From the NCBI GenBank assembly GCA_002749535.1, contig MZZL01000376.1, positions 496,001 through 560,000 of the forward strand: DNA of 64,000 bases. The letters run 5' to 3'. Under the pieces are notes generated by a model. That model ran no database searches, was not told where the DNA came from, and worked only from the letters and a program-made list of their open reading frames with translations. The first letter of the stretch is position 1. Each line of letters begins with the position of its first letter. Positions 13,331-24,146 of this stretch are shown here, in pieces. Made by a program: the position numbers and the translations under genes. Source of the DNA: Apophysomyces variabilis (Eukaryota; Mucoromycota; Mucoromycetes; Mucorales; Mucoraceae).

Positions 13331-15666
13331 AAGTTTAGCACGAGTTTTCCTTCTTCATGCCGGCCATTTTATTATTATGCTGTGCACCTGACACCTACAA
13401 TGGAATATGCAGTCAATGCCTCTCGGATATATGCGGACACATCCATTCACTCTGCGTTTAGGACAAGGAGGCTCTTGCCAATGACAGTCAGCATTTTTTT
13501 ATCATGGGGGCAGAATCTATAACAAACATCAGGGGGGCTTTTTATAATATTTGCCATTGCTTTAACCTTGATTCGCGATAATTAAAATAGTGATTTAGCA
13601 AAATAGAAGCAATCTTGAGAAAATAAAGTATCTTCTGTTGTTTTACGATTTAGACAGTTTTACCCTCTTACTAGCCATTAGGCCAGTGTGGACCCCAAAT
13701 AATGTAGCCCAGGACGATGTCCTGCATCCAGCAGTTGCGATAGGCATTAGGGCCATGGCAGAATTCTTTAAGAATACCCCTGCGAGAACGTTGAACCTGG
13801 CAAAAGAGTCGTAATTTACTGCAATATTCACCAAATATAAACTACAGCTTCTAGTTATTTCTAGAAGTCCTTTTTAGTTGATGCAGGTTTAGGCAAATTT
13901 TGTTCTAGCTTTTTCTCAGTCAGGACAACTTGAGGGGCGGTTTTAAGTCGATAACATGCGCTCATAATCAAACGTATATCAAGGTAGATTATTTCGTACA
14001 TTTTTCTGCCTCGCGTTGTTACTCGCAAAAAAATGATTTAATCAGTATGTGGAGCGTTGATGGGAACTTTTAATGCGTTAGACAGCATGTGCAGCCAGTC
14101 ACTGTGCTTTGGGAAAGCACTTGGCCTTCATTTTCTTTGAGTGCCCAACTTAGTAAAAAATATGTAGTCATTGGTTACTCCCACTTATTCACACAGTGCT
14201 CTTGCATCGCACTCCACCATAGTTGCGCCCACTCAACCCAGGCTCCCATCATGCGGATCAGGCCCATTCTTTGTTCCGCCTTTTAGACTTTGCGGAAAAA
14301 GGTTCCAATGAAATGGAAAAATTCTTATTTAGCAGGTAAATCAGTTTTAGTCTGTCCCTCAGGTATAAGAGCAAAACTCCTGCTGAACTCCGTCCTCCTC
14401 CCCCTTATTTCAAACAGGAGAGCAATCATGAATGTCATAGATAGAGTCTGTATGAATTAAGTAGCTGACGCTTTCAATACAGATTGAGTTGTTGTTCCCT
14501 GTACCCCCTTTCTCCGGTAATACATTTGGCATATGGTAGTCTTATGCACATCGTCAGATGTTAAAGGAGACAAGATTAAGGTATGTCCGGCAATGAAAAT
14601 TCATATAATGTAAACTAATTAAGTTCAGGAGCCAAAAAAAAATTGGATTACAGCCGATGAGCGAGTTAGTACAGCACTGTCATTTGCAAAGGGTAAGTCT
14701 TGTATGCTTTCTTGTTAAAGGATACGAAAAAGTCAAAAAGGTTCAGGAACTGATCCTGTCAAGTTTGTTGTCACGGACAAAAACAATGACAACAAGAAAA
14801 AGACGTATAGAAGGAAGGAGTAACACTTCGTCGAAGACTTTGTACACTATCCGACGCTGATGACCAATGTGGGGTTCATATCCGGATTGCGCATTTAGTC
14901 CATCCTCCGTTACTGTTCTCGGTCCGCCCTTTAGTCAAGCAAAATACAGGAATCATCTGGGGAAACAACGCACCTCTTGCACAAACTTAGGGCAGCCTAG
15001 CATTAAAATACGTCAGTTTGCCGAAACCAATAGACTTGTTTTCTTTGGGATCGCACGCCTTTCTGGTTTTCCTTCTGTTACCTCCTTTGCTCTGAATAGT
15101 TTCTTAATCACTTCGGATGGAGTGCATCTAAAGGACTTATAATAATAGTGAGATACTCTGCATGCTCTGCTTTAGCAAGACATTAATTGCTGGGCAACAG
15201 AAGTCTCCTATTCCTTTCCTTTTTCTTTTCAAGAATGTGCTGGTAAATTTCTACTTGCGTTAGTCTTATTTGAGATCACCGGACTTTACTTAGAGTTTGA
15301 TAACAAACAAGCAAGAAAGAACTTAAAGAACGTGGTCCCATGAGCCCATGAGTACCACATTTCTATCTATCCCTTTATTCTGATGAAAGATTTGACGTTC
15401 ATCGTATCACATTTGAAAATATACTTTGGTAAATATGCACTACCATGAAGAAGAATTCGGACTTTAGAGTAATTTAAGAAAAAGGTCAACGCTGGTATTT
15501 CATATCTTTTTAAGTAATAAAAGGTTAATGGTATTCAGTGTTAGTGTTGATTAGATCCTCTGTCTATAACAATTACGATAAATAAAAAAGAAATAGTGTT
15601 CTTTGTGTCTGTTTAGTTTGCATAGCGAAGATATCAAGCCTATATGTTGTGTTTTGTATATACGGT
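13331..15666. other. Gene-poor stretch with possible coding relics
   Basis: Mostly no signal. Around 14650-14880 the plus strand reads ADERVSTALSFAK up to a GTAAGT donor, then KGSGTDPVKFVVTDKNND before a stop, and again HFVEDFVHYPTLMTNVGF. This suggests an eroded gene, but I cannot name it. The rest shows no gene. Confidence 0.35.
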
Positions 15667-17081
15667 TTATAGAAAAAAATGCGTATTAGTTCGACTTTGC
15701 TGGTGCACTTGCATTTCTTGTAGCTTGTATTGATTCAACTCTTCTTTGATTCGCTGAGCCAAGGCAGCGGTCAGGCGCGTACACACGGCATCTGGGTCTG
15801 AACTTCGGTCATAGTCTTGCTTTGAATAGGTCTCACAAACGGCCGCAACCTTAGCGAAACTAATGCTTTTCTTCTTATACTGGGTAATCCGTAACCGTTG
15901 TTCTTGCTGCACCTGAAACAACGGCCGTAAATCTTCGCTGCTACCGTCACGATGTTTTAATGGCTGGGGATCTAAATGGCGACAAAGTTTTGTTTAGACG
16001 TTATGGAAAGTTTAGCATCCTCCCTCGGTTCCTTACGTTTGAGGATACTTTTCGTTGGCTTTTTAGAACGCCCTGAATAAGCTGAATTTGCCGTGCTTTT
16101 TCTTCGAGTCTCCTTTCCCCGACGCGACCAATTGGGAACAAGCGAAGACGAAGACAATGATCGTGGCATTCGCGTGCTCTTCAATTTATCGGTTAATGTG
16201 CAGCTTTTCGTAGGCGTAGGTTTCACCGCGGGTCCGCTTTGCAACGCATCTGAAAAGGCGATGTTAGCGTTCTTTTTAGTTGATATGGAGCTGTTCTTCT
16301 TTGATTTAAGCTTCTGTAATGCGGATAGGAATCGTGAAGAGCGAGATGGGCGCGGTTGTATATCTGGTGCCACCAAAGGCGGAGGTGAAGATGCCACTGA
16401 TGGAAGCGGGCAAGTGTTGTATGCAGCAGTGTGTGAAGTTGCAGAAGACACGCAGGAGTCAGCTGTAGTTGAAAATGATGCTGCCGATAGAGTGGAAGAA
16501 CAGCTAGAGATACTGGAAGAAGCTATCCATTCATCGTTGTTCGCACATATTGTTTTTGTATTAAGTTGTGGGGAATATGCGCTTGTGCCATTACGGTAGG
16601 TGTTAGCGAGTGGGACTGGCGTCTTTGTTTGGTATTTCTGTTCTGTGCATGATGGTCTATCCTGTGATGGAAATGGTGTCGAAGGACTACGAGAAGGCGT
16701 CAGGGGTGGAGTGGGTGGCGTGCTGGCACGCGTAGGTATTTTGAGAACTTTTCGGAATCGATGCTTTAATGAATTTTTCTTTCTGCCTTCATCCATGACC
16801 GACAAACCAAGTGTATCTAGACATTGTTCTAGAATAACACCCTGTCCGGTCGCAGATTCGTCACTATTCACCCTTCGAACAATTGTCTCAATTGGCGCGT
16901 CATCGTCATCGTCATAGTTATCGCCATCGTCATCATCGTTTTCATCATCATCCTCGTCAGCCTCGTCCATTGAACCCACGGTGATTGTAGATACATCTGT
17001 GATTGCTTTTTGGTTGATGATATTTAACGAGCGAAGAACGTTTTCTTGTTCCTGGATGCTTTCGCACTTTGTTGAAAGCAT
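15667..17081 (-). CDS. Probable PP1 (Glc7) regulatory protein with SILK and RVxF motifs
   Basis: Two exons joined by a 65-bp intron, 15972-16036 (donor GTAAGG, branch-like CTAAC, acceptor ATTTAG). The frame closes exactly at 449 residues from Met at 17081; the start could also lie in an upstream exon. The protein is low-complexity with an acidic run at about 40-65, Ser/Pro-rich segments and many basic patches. The end of exon 1 gives SILK (345-348) and exon 2 gives KSISF (383-387) inside QYKKKSISFAKVAAVCETYS. SILK placed N-terminal to RVxF is a known bipartite PP1-docking arrangement. The conserved-looking C-terminal region (YDRSSDPDAV, RIKEELNQYKLQEM, THFF) resembles tails of fungal Glc7-binding cell-polarity proteins, but I cannot assign an orthologue. 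Skipping the intron would destroy the docking spacing and truncate the tail. Confidence 0.7.
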
Positions 17082-17443
17082 GAATTGATGCACTCTTAGG
17101 CTTCAATCCCAGTTACCTTTGCTTCATCAATGCACTTGATTGGATTGCTGGGTAAAACCAGACTATCAGAGGCAAATATTGTAGTAGGCGGCATAATCCG
17201 GGAAATGCTTTTGTAATCGAGAAGGAAAGAACGAGGGAGAATTCAAAATGAACTAGAAAAAGAATTTTGACGCAGCAAAAAAAAAAGGAGATAGTATTCG
17301 ACAATATGAACAATGAGGGAGTTGATTTCAAAGTACATAAGGAGATATGGCGGCTTTATGCAAAACCAGGTTTGGAAACCTTTGGTTGCCCTTGCATATA
17401 AACTTGCTTGTAATATGTTTCTTTCTATTTGCCCAAATCTAAA
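17082..17443. other. Intergenic between two minus-strand genes
   Basis: 5' region of the PP1-regulator gene and 3' end of the reductase gene. An A-run at 17278-17287 corresponds to a T-tract on the minus strand. No gene seen. Confidence 0.5.
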
Positions 17444-18219
17444 CTACCATACACAACTTTCGATAATGACTTTAGCCACAGCTTCTAATCCGACACGATC
17501 TTCTTCAGAAAACCCTTCCGGTTCTTCGCAATCAATATCTAACACGCCGACTATACGCTGAATAAGTAGAAGGTCAGAATTATCCATCATATAACTGGGC
17601 AAAAGAAAGAGGTATTAAAATTTTACTCACACCCTCCACTACCAGCGGCACGACAATTTCCGACCTAGAAGCGGCATCGCAAGCAATGTGTCCGGGGAAT
17701 GCATGTACATCCTTAACTATTTGAGTTTCCATTGTCTGAGCTGCTTTACCGCAGACACCCTTCCCAAATGGAATCTCGGTGCAAGCAATCTAAAAGTGGT
17801 ACGTGTTATGATGCTTCCCCCGTTCTCTTTCTTTCTGTCTTCGTTTCTTTCTTTTTTTTTTTATTCCTTTTCTCTCCTTCCTTTTTTTCCCTTTATCTCC
17901 CTCACGCTTACCTTTCCCTGGAAAGGTCCCAAAATAAGTTTCTTTGGTTCCTTAGGATCTGTCACATAAAACCCTGCCCAGTTAATGGGCTTTTTCTGAA
18001 ACTGCTCCAAAGATCGCAATCCATGATAAATAACAGACGAAGCATTGGAAAGATTTGTGACCTGATATCAAGCTTCTTTCAGTTTAAAGCTGGATATTTT
18101 AGCATCGACCATACCCAGAAAGTCTGATCCTCCACAATGGCTTTCACTTGATCGCGAAGTAACTCATAGAATGCTTCCTTTGACACATTGCTGTCAGAAA
18201 GTGCTGGTACGTCCTTCAT
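17444..18219 (-). CDS. Free methionine-(R)-sulfoxide reductase (GAF domain, fRMsr)
   Basis: Reduces free L-methionine (R)-sulfoxide with thioredoxin; cytosolic, GAF fold. Four exons: 18219-18115, 18061-17912, 17789-17631 and 17557-17444. Introns of 53, 122 and 73 bp have GT..AG ends, all junctions are in phase 0, and the total is 175 residues. Key segments are NWAGFYVTDPKEP, ACTEIPFGKGVCGKAAQTME, HIACDAASRSEIVVPLV and GVLDIDCEEPEGFSEED. Cysteines at 88, 98 and 122 have the same spacing as the catalytic/resolving set of the yeast enzyme (91, 101, 125 in my recollection), and the length is close to the family norm of about 180. It looks fully functional. The 122-bp intron carries a long pyrimidine/purine tract. 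Confidence 0.95.
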
Positions 18220-18439
18220 TTTCTGCTGGCAATGTTAGATAAAGTATTTCCCCAATTTAAGTCATTACCTCACTGTATGCAAATGGGAAACTGCTGGTGT
18301 CAAACTTTGAAAAAACAGATTAAGTACCATAGGGGTTTCAATTTTTCGTAGATGTCTTCGGTAAAACTAATATGCCGCAATTTTGATACCTCAACCTGCT
18401 TTCTGTTTGAGCATGCAAACACAGCACATTCAATCCTTG
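18220..18439. other. Upstream region of the fRMsr gene
   Basis: Promoter side of the reductase gene. Nothing further recognised. Confidence 0.4.
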
Positions 18440-20400
18440 TTCTACCTACCGGAAGACAAATTTCAACGAAGATATACAAAAACCTCTGAATCCTAGGAAA
18501 GCTACATATACTTCGGTCCCATTTGGGTAACCATATAGAGCAACGCTTGTTGGATTATAGTTATTTTGTGTATCAGATATAATCGGACTATTTTGAGCCA
18601 AACGACGTCTTCTCCTATATCTCTGCACTTCTTCTAAATACGTATCTTCAGAGTTTCCTTCAATTATATCTACTCCGATTCATCTTTCACCAGTATTCAG
18701 AAACTGCGATACTCCTGACATACCTCGTCAAACTCTTGCATAACTTGCCATAAAGTTGCCGTATCTTGCAAGGTTCGTGTTAACCCTTATCTGTGGGACA
18801 GCAATATCCTCTTCTGGCTGTGACGTTGGACGTCTTCTAGCATTTCACTGTTAGTTATATTTTTCGTAATGATCTGAATCAGGCACATACAAAGCATTGA
18901 AGTCTTCATTACTGCTTTCACCTATTGATACAATATTAGAGTAATTGTCCAAAACAACAATAATGCGGGTAGGAAAGTCAGAAACAAAGGCTGACTTTGC
19001 TATAGTGTATACTATTTTAGTACGGATATTCTGCTAAGTCGCGTTAAATGCACTAAATGGTTACATAGGAGAGACCTATTTAATCCATACGCTAGATATC
19101 CACACATCCAATTGACGACCGAAGCTCGAAGTATTTGGCTAGTTATTGTTGAAATGAAGCTTGCAGAACTTTTTCCATTCTTCTATAAACTTCTCTCCCG
19201 CACTGCCAGCTCTTTAGATTTAGGACGGTTTGGCAAAACTTGTCGGTTGAATCTGAGACCTGGCGATAGCTAATTATCCATACGAGAAAATCTCTCCATG
19301 CACGACTGAACCTGTAGGCAGAAATACTTTGCAAAGTTTTGAAGTGCGTCCCTGTTGTCATTGTTGGTTTTCTGCCCGGAATACTGTTTTTGATGCTAAT
19401 TCTTGCCCTGCGCTTCCACCTACCCCAGTATAACATCTGTTATGAAGATATATCCAACCATCTGGAAAGTTTTCATGCTCACAGTACTCATGCATCTTCC
19501 GTAAAGCCACGTTATGGATTTCTGATGCCAAGTATGTACGGTCTAGTTATAAAGCGTCAACTGAGTGTTTCCCAAAGTAAAAGTAGTAACGGACTTACTG
19601 TCGGTAGGTATCAATGGATGCATACTATAATGCTTTTTTATCAAAGGATCAGCACGATCTCTATATTCTTCCGCACACGTGATACGTAACCAATCGAGAA
19701 AATCTGGTTAGGAGCGTGTCGGAAATGAAAACTCTTGAACTTCGTTTTGAAAATGATATGTAGGATGAAGCAGTTTTTATCCCGCTAAATTCCTCTTTAT
19801 CGATTCTCGCAAAGTATTACAGACTCCAAGTGCTTTTTATGGCAGGTATTTGTCCCACGTCTTTATCAGTGAACATAAACTTTGACTGTAGCCCCTCCTG
19901 TCAAAGGGCTAGAAAGAAGGATTGCAACATATCATTTCTTGTGCTGTGTTTTTGACAATGTCTTGGATCCAGGTCCAATATCGTGTCGCTACCGGAAAGT
20001 CAGACTTATTTATGTTTGGTATAATGCCAATCAATACATAGCCCATAAGGTTTGTCCCACGGGTAAAGTGCATGAGAAATTGTTCAACAAAATGGCGAGA
20101 CAGACGCAATATCCAACACAGGTATTACAGTTTTAAATGCGGAAACATCTCGTGTGGTTTGATAGAAAAATCCACATCAGCTGATGTCCAATTCAGCACT
20201 GCGTGGTGAGGTCTTGTCACTCTTACTCACCATACGAACGCCTTTAGAAGGAGCTGTGTCAATCAGAGCCGCCACAATAAAATCTCATTGGAAACCAGGC
20301 TATAAGAGCCACCATCCATTCATACCACCAATAATAAGCTTATGTAGTCATGAAATCTTGTATTCCGTACGGGTATTTCCTCAGAAGTTCGTTAATATTA
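18440..20400 (-). pseudogene. Eroded or unresolved multi-exon coding region, family unknown
   Basis: Several minus-strand segments read like protein but are separated by stops in all frames. From right to left they include DFIVAALIDTAPSKGVRM, DVSAFKTVIPVLDIASV, YPWDKPYGLCIDWHYTKH, WLRITCAEEYRDRADPLI, PDGWIYLHNRCYTG, VVLDNYSNIVSIGESSNE and YNPTSVALYGYPNGTEVY. Some end at plausible GTAAGT/GTGAGT donors, for example near 20229 and 19589. I cannot build one continuous frame and do not recognise the family. It may be one decaying gene, or relics of two. Confidence 0.3.
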
Positions 20401-21347
20401 ATTCGCGTGAAGACATATTAACTGCACCAGTAGTCATGAATTCACCAGCTGGTTTAGGAATCAATAATAGTATTTCTACTTAAAGCTGAATGACGGAGTG
20501 AGTACTCGACGTTCAAAGCTACTAGTATTGTTCACTTGATTAATGTATCCTGAACTTAGCTTCCACACCGAAATGTTCTATTCAGGTAGGAAGTCCTTGT
20601 CTGCTCGTTATCATCAACGTGTCTCTGTACTCTTTATTCTGGACACATGCAGAAATGATGTTTAAATATTCTTTTCCGGACCTGCCAAGAATCGTTCATA
20701 ACACTGGTAACCGTACCAATTTACAAGGATAATGCGAATTCAGACTAACACTTCTTTGCCACTGAAACGAAGGTGGTAAGCTTTAAGACGAACATATCTT
20801 TGAAAGGTGTACCCAGACAAAGCAGTACTGTCTTCTGCAGTTTCCTATATAAAATGTTTCTTGTAATCCAATTACTGTTAACACGTCCTGAAGGAATAAG
20901 CGCTTTTACAACACACTCTGTCAATTGCAAGCCGAGCAAATCTTGTAATTACGGCGTTCGGCCCTGAAAAATAGTTGACGATCTCGCTGTGCTATAATTA
21001 GAACAGTTTATTTTGATGCAAGGCAACCAAAGGTAGGTCGTTTTTCGACGTTATGAGTCAGATAAAGCAGATAAAGCGAGGAGTAGGAAAGGTATGATGC
21101 AAATCACGTTGAAACTAAAGGACATAGCATAAACGGATAAGTTACTCACACATGTGCTGATGAAAAAGCTGCAGCTGCAAAGTAAAACAGGACAGAAGCA
21201 AATGTTCAAAAACTATTAATATATCTCCTATTGGATGTATGAGAACTCCGATGGAGTGATAGCAAGAGACACCCATACAATCGTTTTCAGGACGAAAAAG
21301 AGTTACAAGTATGTACAAAAATCAGCAAACGAAGAAAAACTATTATA
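20401..21347. other. Intergenic
   Basis: No recognisable gene or repeat. The right end is the 3' flank of the SH3 gene. Confidence 0.4.
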
Positions 21348-22949
21348 TCATGTAAAATCATTTAGATGTGTTCTGCTGTTGGTAGTTGTGTCGGCAGTAC
21401 TTCTGCCAGAATCTCTCACAGATAATGAGCTCTCACTTCCTAATTTCACCCGGCCAAGTTTTGCACGACGATGATTTTTAGACCAACGAGCAAAAGGAGA
21501 GTGCATTGAGACAGACCGTTGTGGTAACTTCTTTTGAGAAACCAATGCTTCTGTTGGATGTTCGTGGGTTGTATGACTCGAAACCGACCTGCGTAACTTT
21601 TGCATACCAGCAGTGGTAAGTTGGTAGGACGAGTTATCCTGATCTGTCGTGCAGTTCTCCTGGTAAGGCACGGTGTCCTCTGGTACTTGAAGTTCCGCAG
21701 TGGTAAAAATGTCGTAGATTTCGCTAGGTGACATCTTCACCACACACAGCAATGGGAACATACCGCGTTCTCCCGTCATATAATTATCCCCTGTTATTTT
21801 AATCATTGAGATACAACCGAGAAAACATGCATTCATTGTACCTAAAGCCCATCCGTCATCAAAATAATAGTACATGCGGATGATATCATCCTCAGAGAGT
21901 GAAATTTCATCGTCATGGTCAGGCTCCTTTGCATAAATAACACGGCAAAAACCTTCCAACGAGGTCTGTACACGCGACATTCCTCCAATCTGACCGTCCA
22001 CCATCAAACCTGGAATCACGCCGGCGTCTTCGGGTATATGGCCCATCCATTTCTTTTCGTTTTGCATCGTCGTCTCAGGTTCATTCAACTGAGCAGCTTC
22101 GTAAGCGCCTCCTTTGGTATTATGTCGTAGCCAGCACCGATAAAGGAGAAAAATGAGGATGCCAAGAATTGCTGCGCCTACAATAGCGCCTATCACGATG
22201 GCTGCGATATAAGCGGGTAGGAGCCCACTTTCTTTTGAACAAGGGGTCTCTTTGCAACATACCAGACTGTTGTTGACGCTGTTACAATACGTACACAAGG
22301 AATCGAGGTCACCTTGGAAACCTTGACCGGATGTAAACCAAGAAAAAAAATCAGATATGCATAATGAAAAAGTAGTCCCAAAGAAACACTTACCACAAAG
22401 CTCATATTCGTTTTCCGAGCCATTGATGCATTGTGCATCAGTAGTTCCTGACAAAGCCTCTATGTTGCATTGACTGCGTAAATGACTTACGAAATCGGCA
22501 TTGGTGCAAACGGAAGGACGAGCACGGATAATAGCTTCCACCGAATTCACAAAGGAAAGGCAGGTTGACTGGCAAAGTGGCCGCGGTAATATGTTGTGTT
22601 CGAAGTTGCAGGGAAGTGATGACGCCATGTCAAAGATCAAGACAGCACAACTAACACTCAAAGCGTATTGTGGGTATAATGGGTTTGTGCCTGAAGAACA
22701 TCCGAGATCACGCCATAATGCTGTGGAATTCACGTAGTTATGAATGCTGTGATCAAAGGATTGTACAGAAGTGACGTTGGCGAGCCAGGGATGTGTAAGA
22801 AAGGCCCGGTCCTGTATGCTAACGAAATAGTTCTGGAAAGCGGGGCATGCCTGAGATTGAGATAGAGAAAGACATTGCTGAGCAAGTGCTCTATACGAAA
22901 GCAACAACGCAGAAACAAGGACCAGGGAAAACAGATTGGAAGCAAACAT
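21348..22949 (-). CDS. Secreted-Cys-rich / single TM / cytoplasmic SH3 protein
   Basis: Membrane sensor-like protein. A signal peptide (1-23, FSLVLVSALLLSYRALAQ) is followed by a Cys-rich, N-glycosylation-site-bearing extracellular domain to about residue 255. A TM helix comes next (AAIVIGAIVGAAILGILI, basic stop-transfer YRCWLRH), then a juxtamembrane tail and an SH3 domain (RVIYAKEPDHDDEISLSEDD, GWALG, GERGMFPLLCVV) and a disordered tail. The whole span is open, but two stretches are almost certainly introns of length 3n: 22322-22393 (72 bp, donor GTAAGT, joins ELC-G-FQGD) and 21791-21841 (51 bp, joins WAL-G-DNYMTGERGMFP and restores the canonical SH3 core). The spliced product is 492 residues. 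The layout resembles fungal cell-surface SH3 proteins such as Sho1/Fus1-type adaptors, but it is not an orthologue of either (one TM, large Cys-rich ectodomain). Confidence 0.85.
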   Translation of the reverse strand: MFASNLFSLVLVSALLLSYRALAQQCLSLSQSQACPAFQNYFVSIQDRAFLTHPWLANVTSVQSFDHSIHNYVNSTALWRDLGCSSGTNPLYPQYALSVSCAVLIFDMASSLPCNFEHNILPRPLCQSTCLSFVNSVEAIIRARPSVCTNADFVSHLRSQCNIEALSGTTDAQCINGSENEYELCGKCFFGTTFSLCISDFFSWFTSGQGFQGDLDSLCTYCNSVNNSLVCCKETPCSKESGLLPAYIAAIVIGAIVGAAILGILIFLLYRCWLRHNTKGGAYEAAQLNEPETTMQNEKKWMGHIPEDAGVIPGLMVDGQIGGMSRVQTSLEGFCRVIYAKEPDHDDEISLSEDDIIRMYYYFDDGWALGTMNACFLGCISMIKITGDNYMTGERGMFPLLCVVKMSPSEIYDIFTTAELQVPEDTVPYQENCTTDQDNSSYQLTTAGMQKLRRSVSSHTTHEHPTEALVSQKKLPQRSVSMHSPFARWSKNHRRAKLGRVKLGSESSLSVRDSGRSTADTTTNSRTHLNDFT

Positions 22950-23246
22950 GAATAAAAGAAATTAGCTTAGAATAAAGAAGGGTATCTTGTCATTGCGCTG
23001 GTGGAGGAAAAGAGGGCTTGACGTTTTAGATGGAAAGGCCGCTTAAGAATATGATCCAGCAACTCCATCCTAATTTTTATCAGGTCGAGCCTTTGTGTAG
23101 CAAGCAAGCCACAGCCTATTTTTAGCAATCTGGCGCCTCTCTATAAGTATTACATGACAAATTCACCTCGGTTGGAAATACTATGGATAAAGGAATTATG
23201 AGAATATTGCTTCCCTAGGATAATAGTTTTTTGCTTACCCAGATGA
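22950..23246. other. Intergenic
   Basis: Promoter side of the SH3 gene. Nothing recognised. Confidence 0.4.
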
Positions 23247-24146
23247 CTATGCACAGGGACAAGTTAAGCACTGTGAAAAGACAAATCGTCAGATGCATGT
23301 GATCTAAAGGTATCGAACTTACCGTGACAATATAAGTGTAGGTGGGACGATGAAATTCAGCTGGTTGAGCTTGGCCTTGCTAGACCGAGTTTGCAATAGG
23401 GAATATTACTGTTTATTGAGTATTATTTTACGCTACTCTAAATGAATTTTGCGTTCATAGAAGGGTCAAGTTTGCGCTAAAATTAAAATAAATACGCGTC
23501 TTTAGTAAAATCAAATATGCGGCAATTATATTTTACTTGCATCAACTTGGTCTTCCAGTAGGACACAAAATTCATTCGAGTAGCATAAAATTATATTCAT
23601 GGTTAGTAAATGGAAGGATAACTTCACATCTTGTACTTACCTCCGAAGGGTAATCCCAACGCATGGTTTGGGGACCGTGGCGCACCCTGTCCAGGATGGC
23701 CAACGGTATTCAGATTTTTTATAAAAACAAGTAAAAACTTGCTAAAAAAAAGCCACCAGGAGCTACAGATGGAAAAGAAAAATGTTGTCAATATGTAATT
23801 GCTCATTCAGCAAAAGATATGGTACTTACAGGCATCTTATCCCAATCCAGGGCATATGCACTCCGCGAGGAGGCGCTGGTGCTCATCCTGGGGCGAGGGA
23901 AGAAGAAAGAAAGAAAAAAAAGTGGGAGCGGGAGGGCCATAGTGGCGAAGGCACCTCGACCGCATCAACCACGAGAACATGTCCAATGTAAAGTCAGTCT
24001 AAGTCAAAGACTACAATTCCAAAGCGCGTATACTTACCGACAGGAGAACCAGTCCTGGCAAAAGAGTAAAGAAGTCCAAAGAAGAAAAAGAAAGCGACAA
24101 CAATTTCACATGTGTTTATAAAGGAACGTATCTGAAATATCGTCAT
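23247..24146 (-). CDS. Small unrecognised multi-exon membrane-associated protein
   Basis: Built from splice signals, low certainty. Exon 1 (24146-24038) starts MTIFQIRSFINTCEIVVAFF and contains one hydrophobic helix, ending at a GTAAGT donor. Exon 2 (23881-23830) reads APAPPRGVHMPWIGIRC. The next exon contains a second hydrophobic helix (WWLFFSKFLLVFIKNLN) and a Gly/Pro-rich stretch (GHPGQGAPRSPNHALGLPFG), ending at GTAAGT near 23643. A further exon reads GQAQPAEFHRPTYTYIVT, and a last one adds CLTCPCA before a TAG at 23247-23249. Phases agree at each chosen junction. I do not recognise the family. The Cys-rich C-terminus and Gly/Pro segment are the only distinctive features. Alternative acceptors exist at the exon 1/2 junction. 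Confidence 0.4.
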
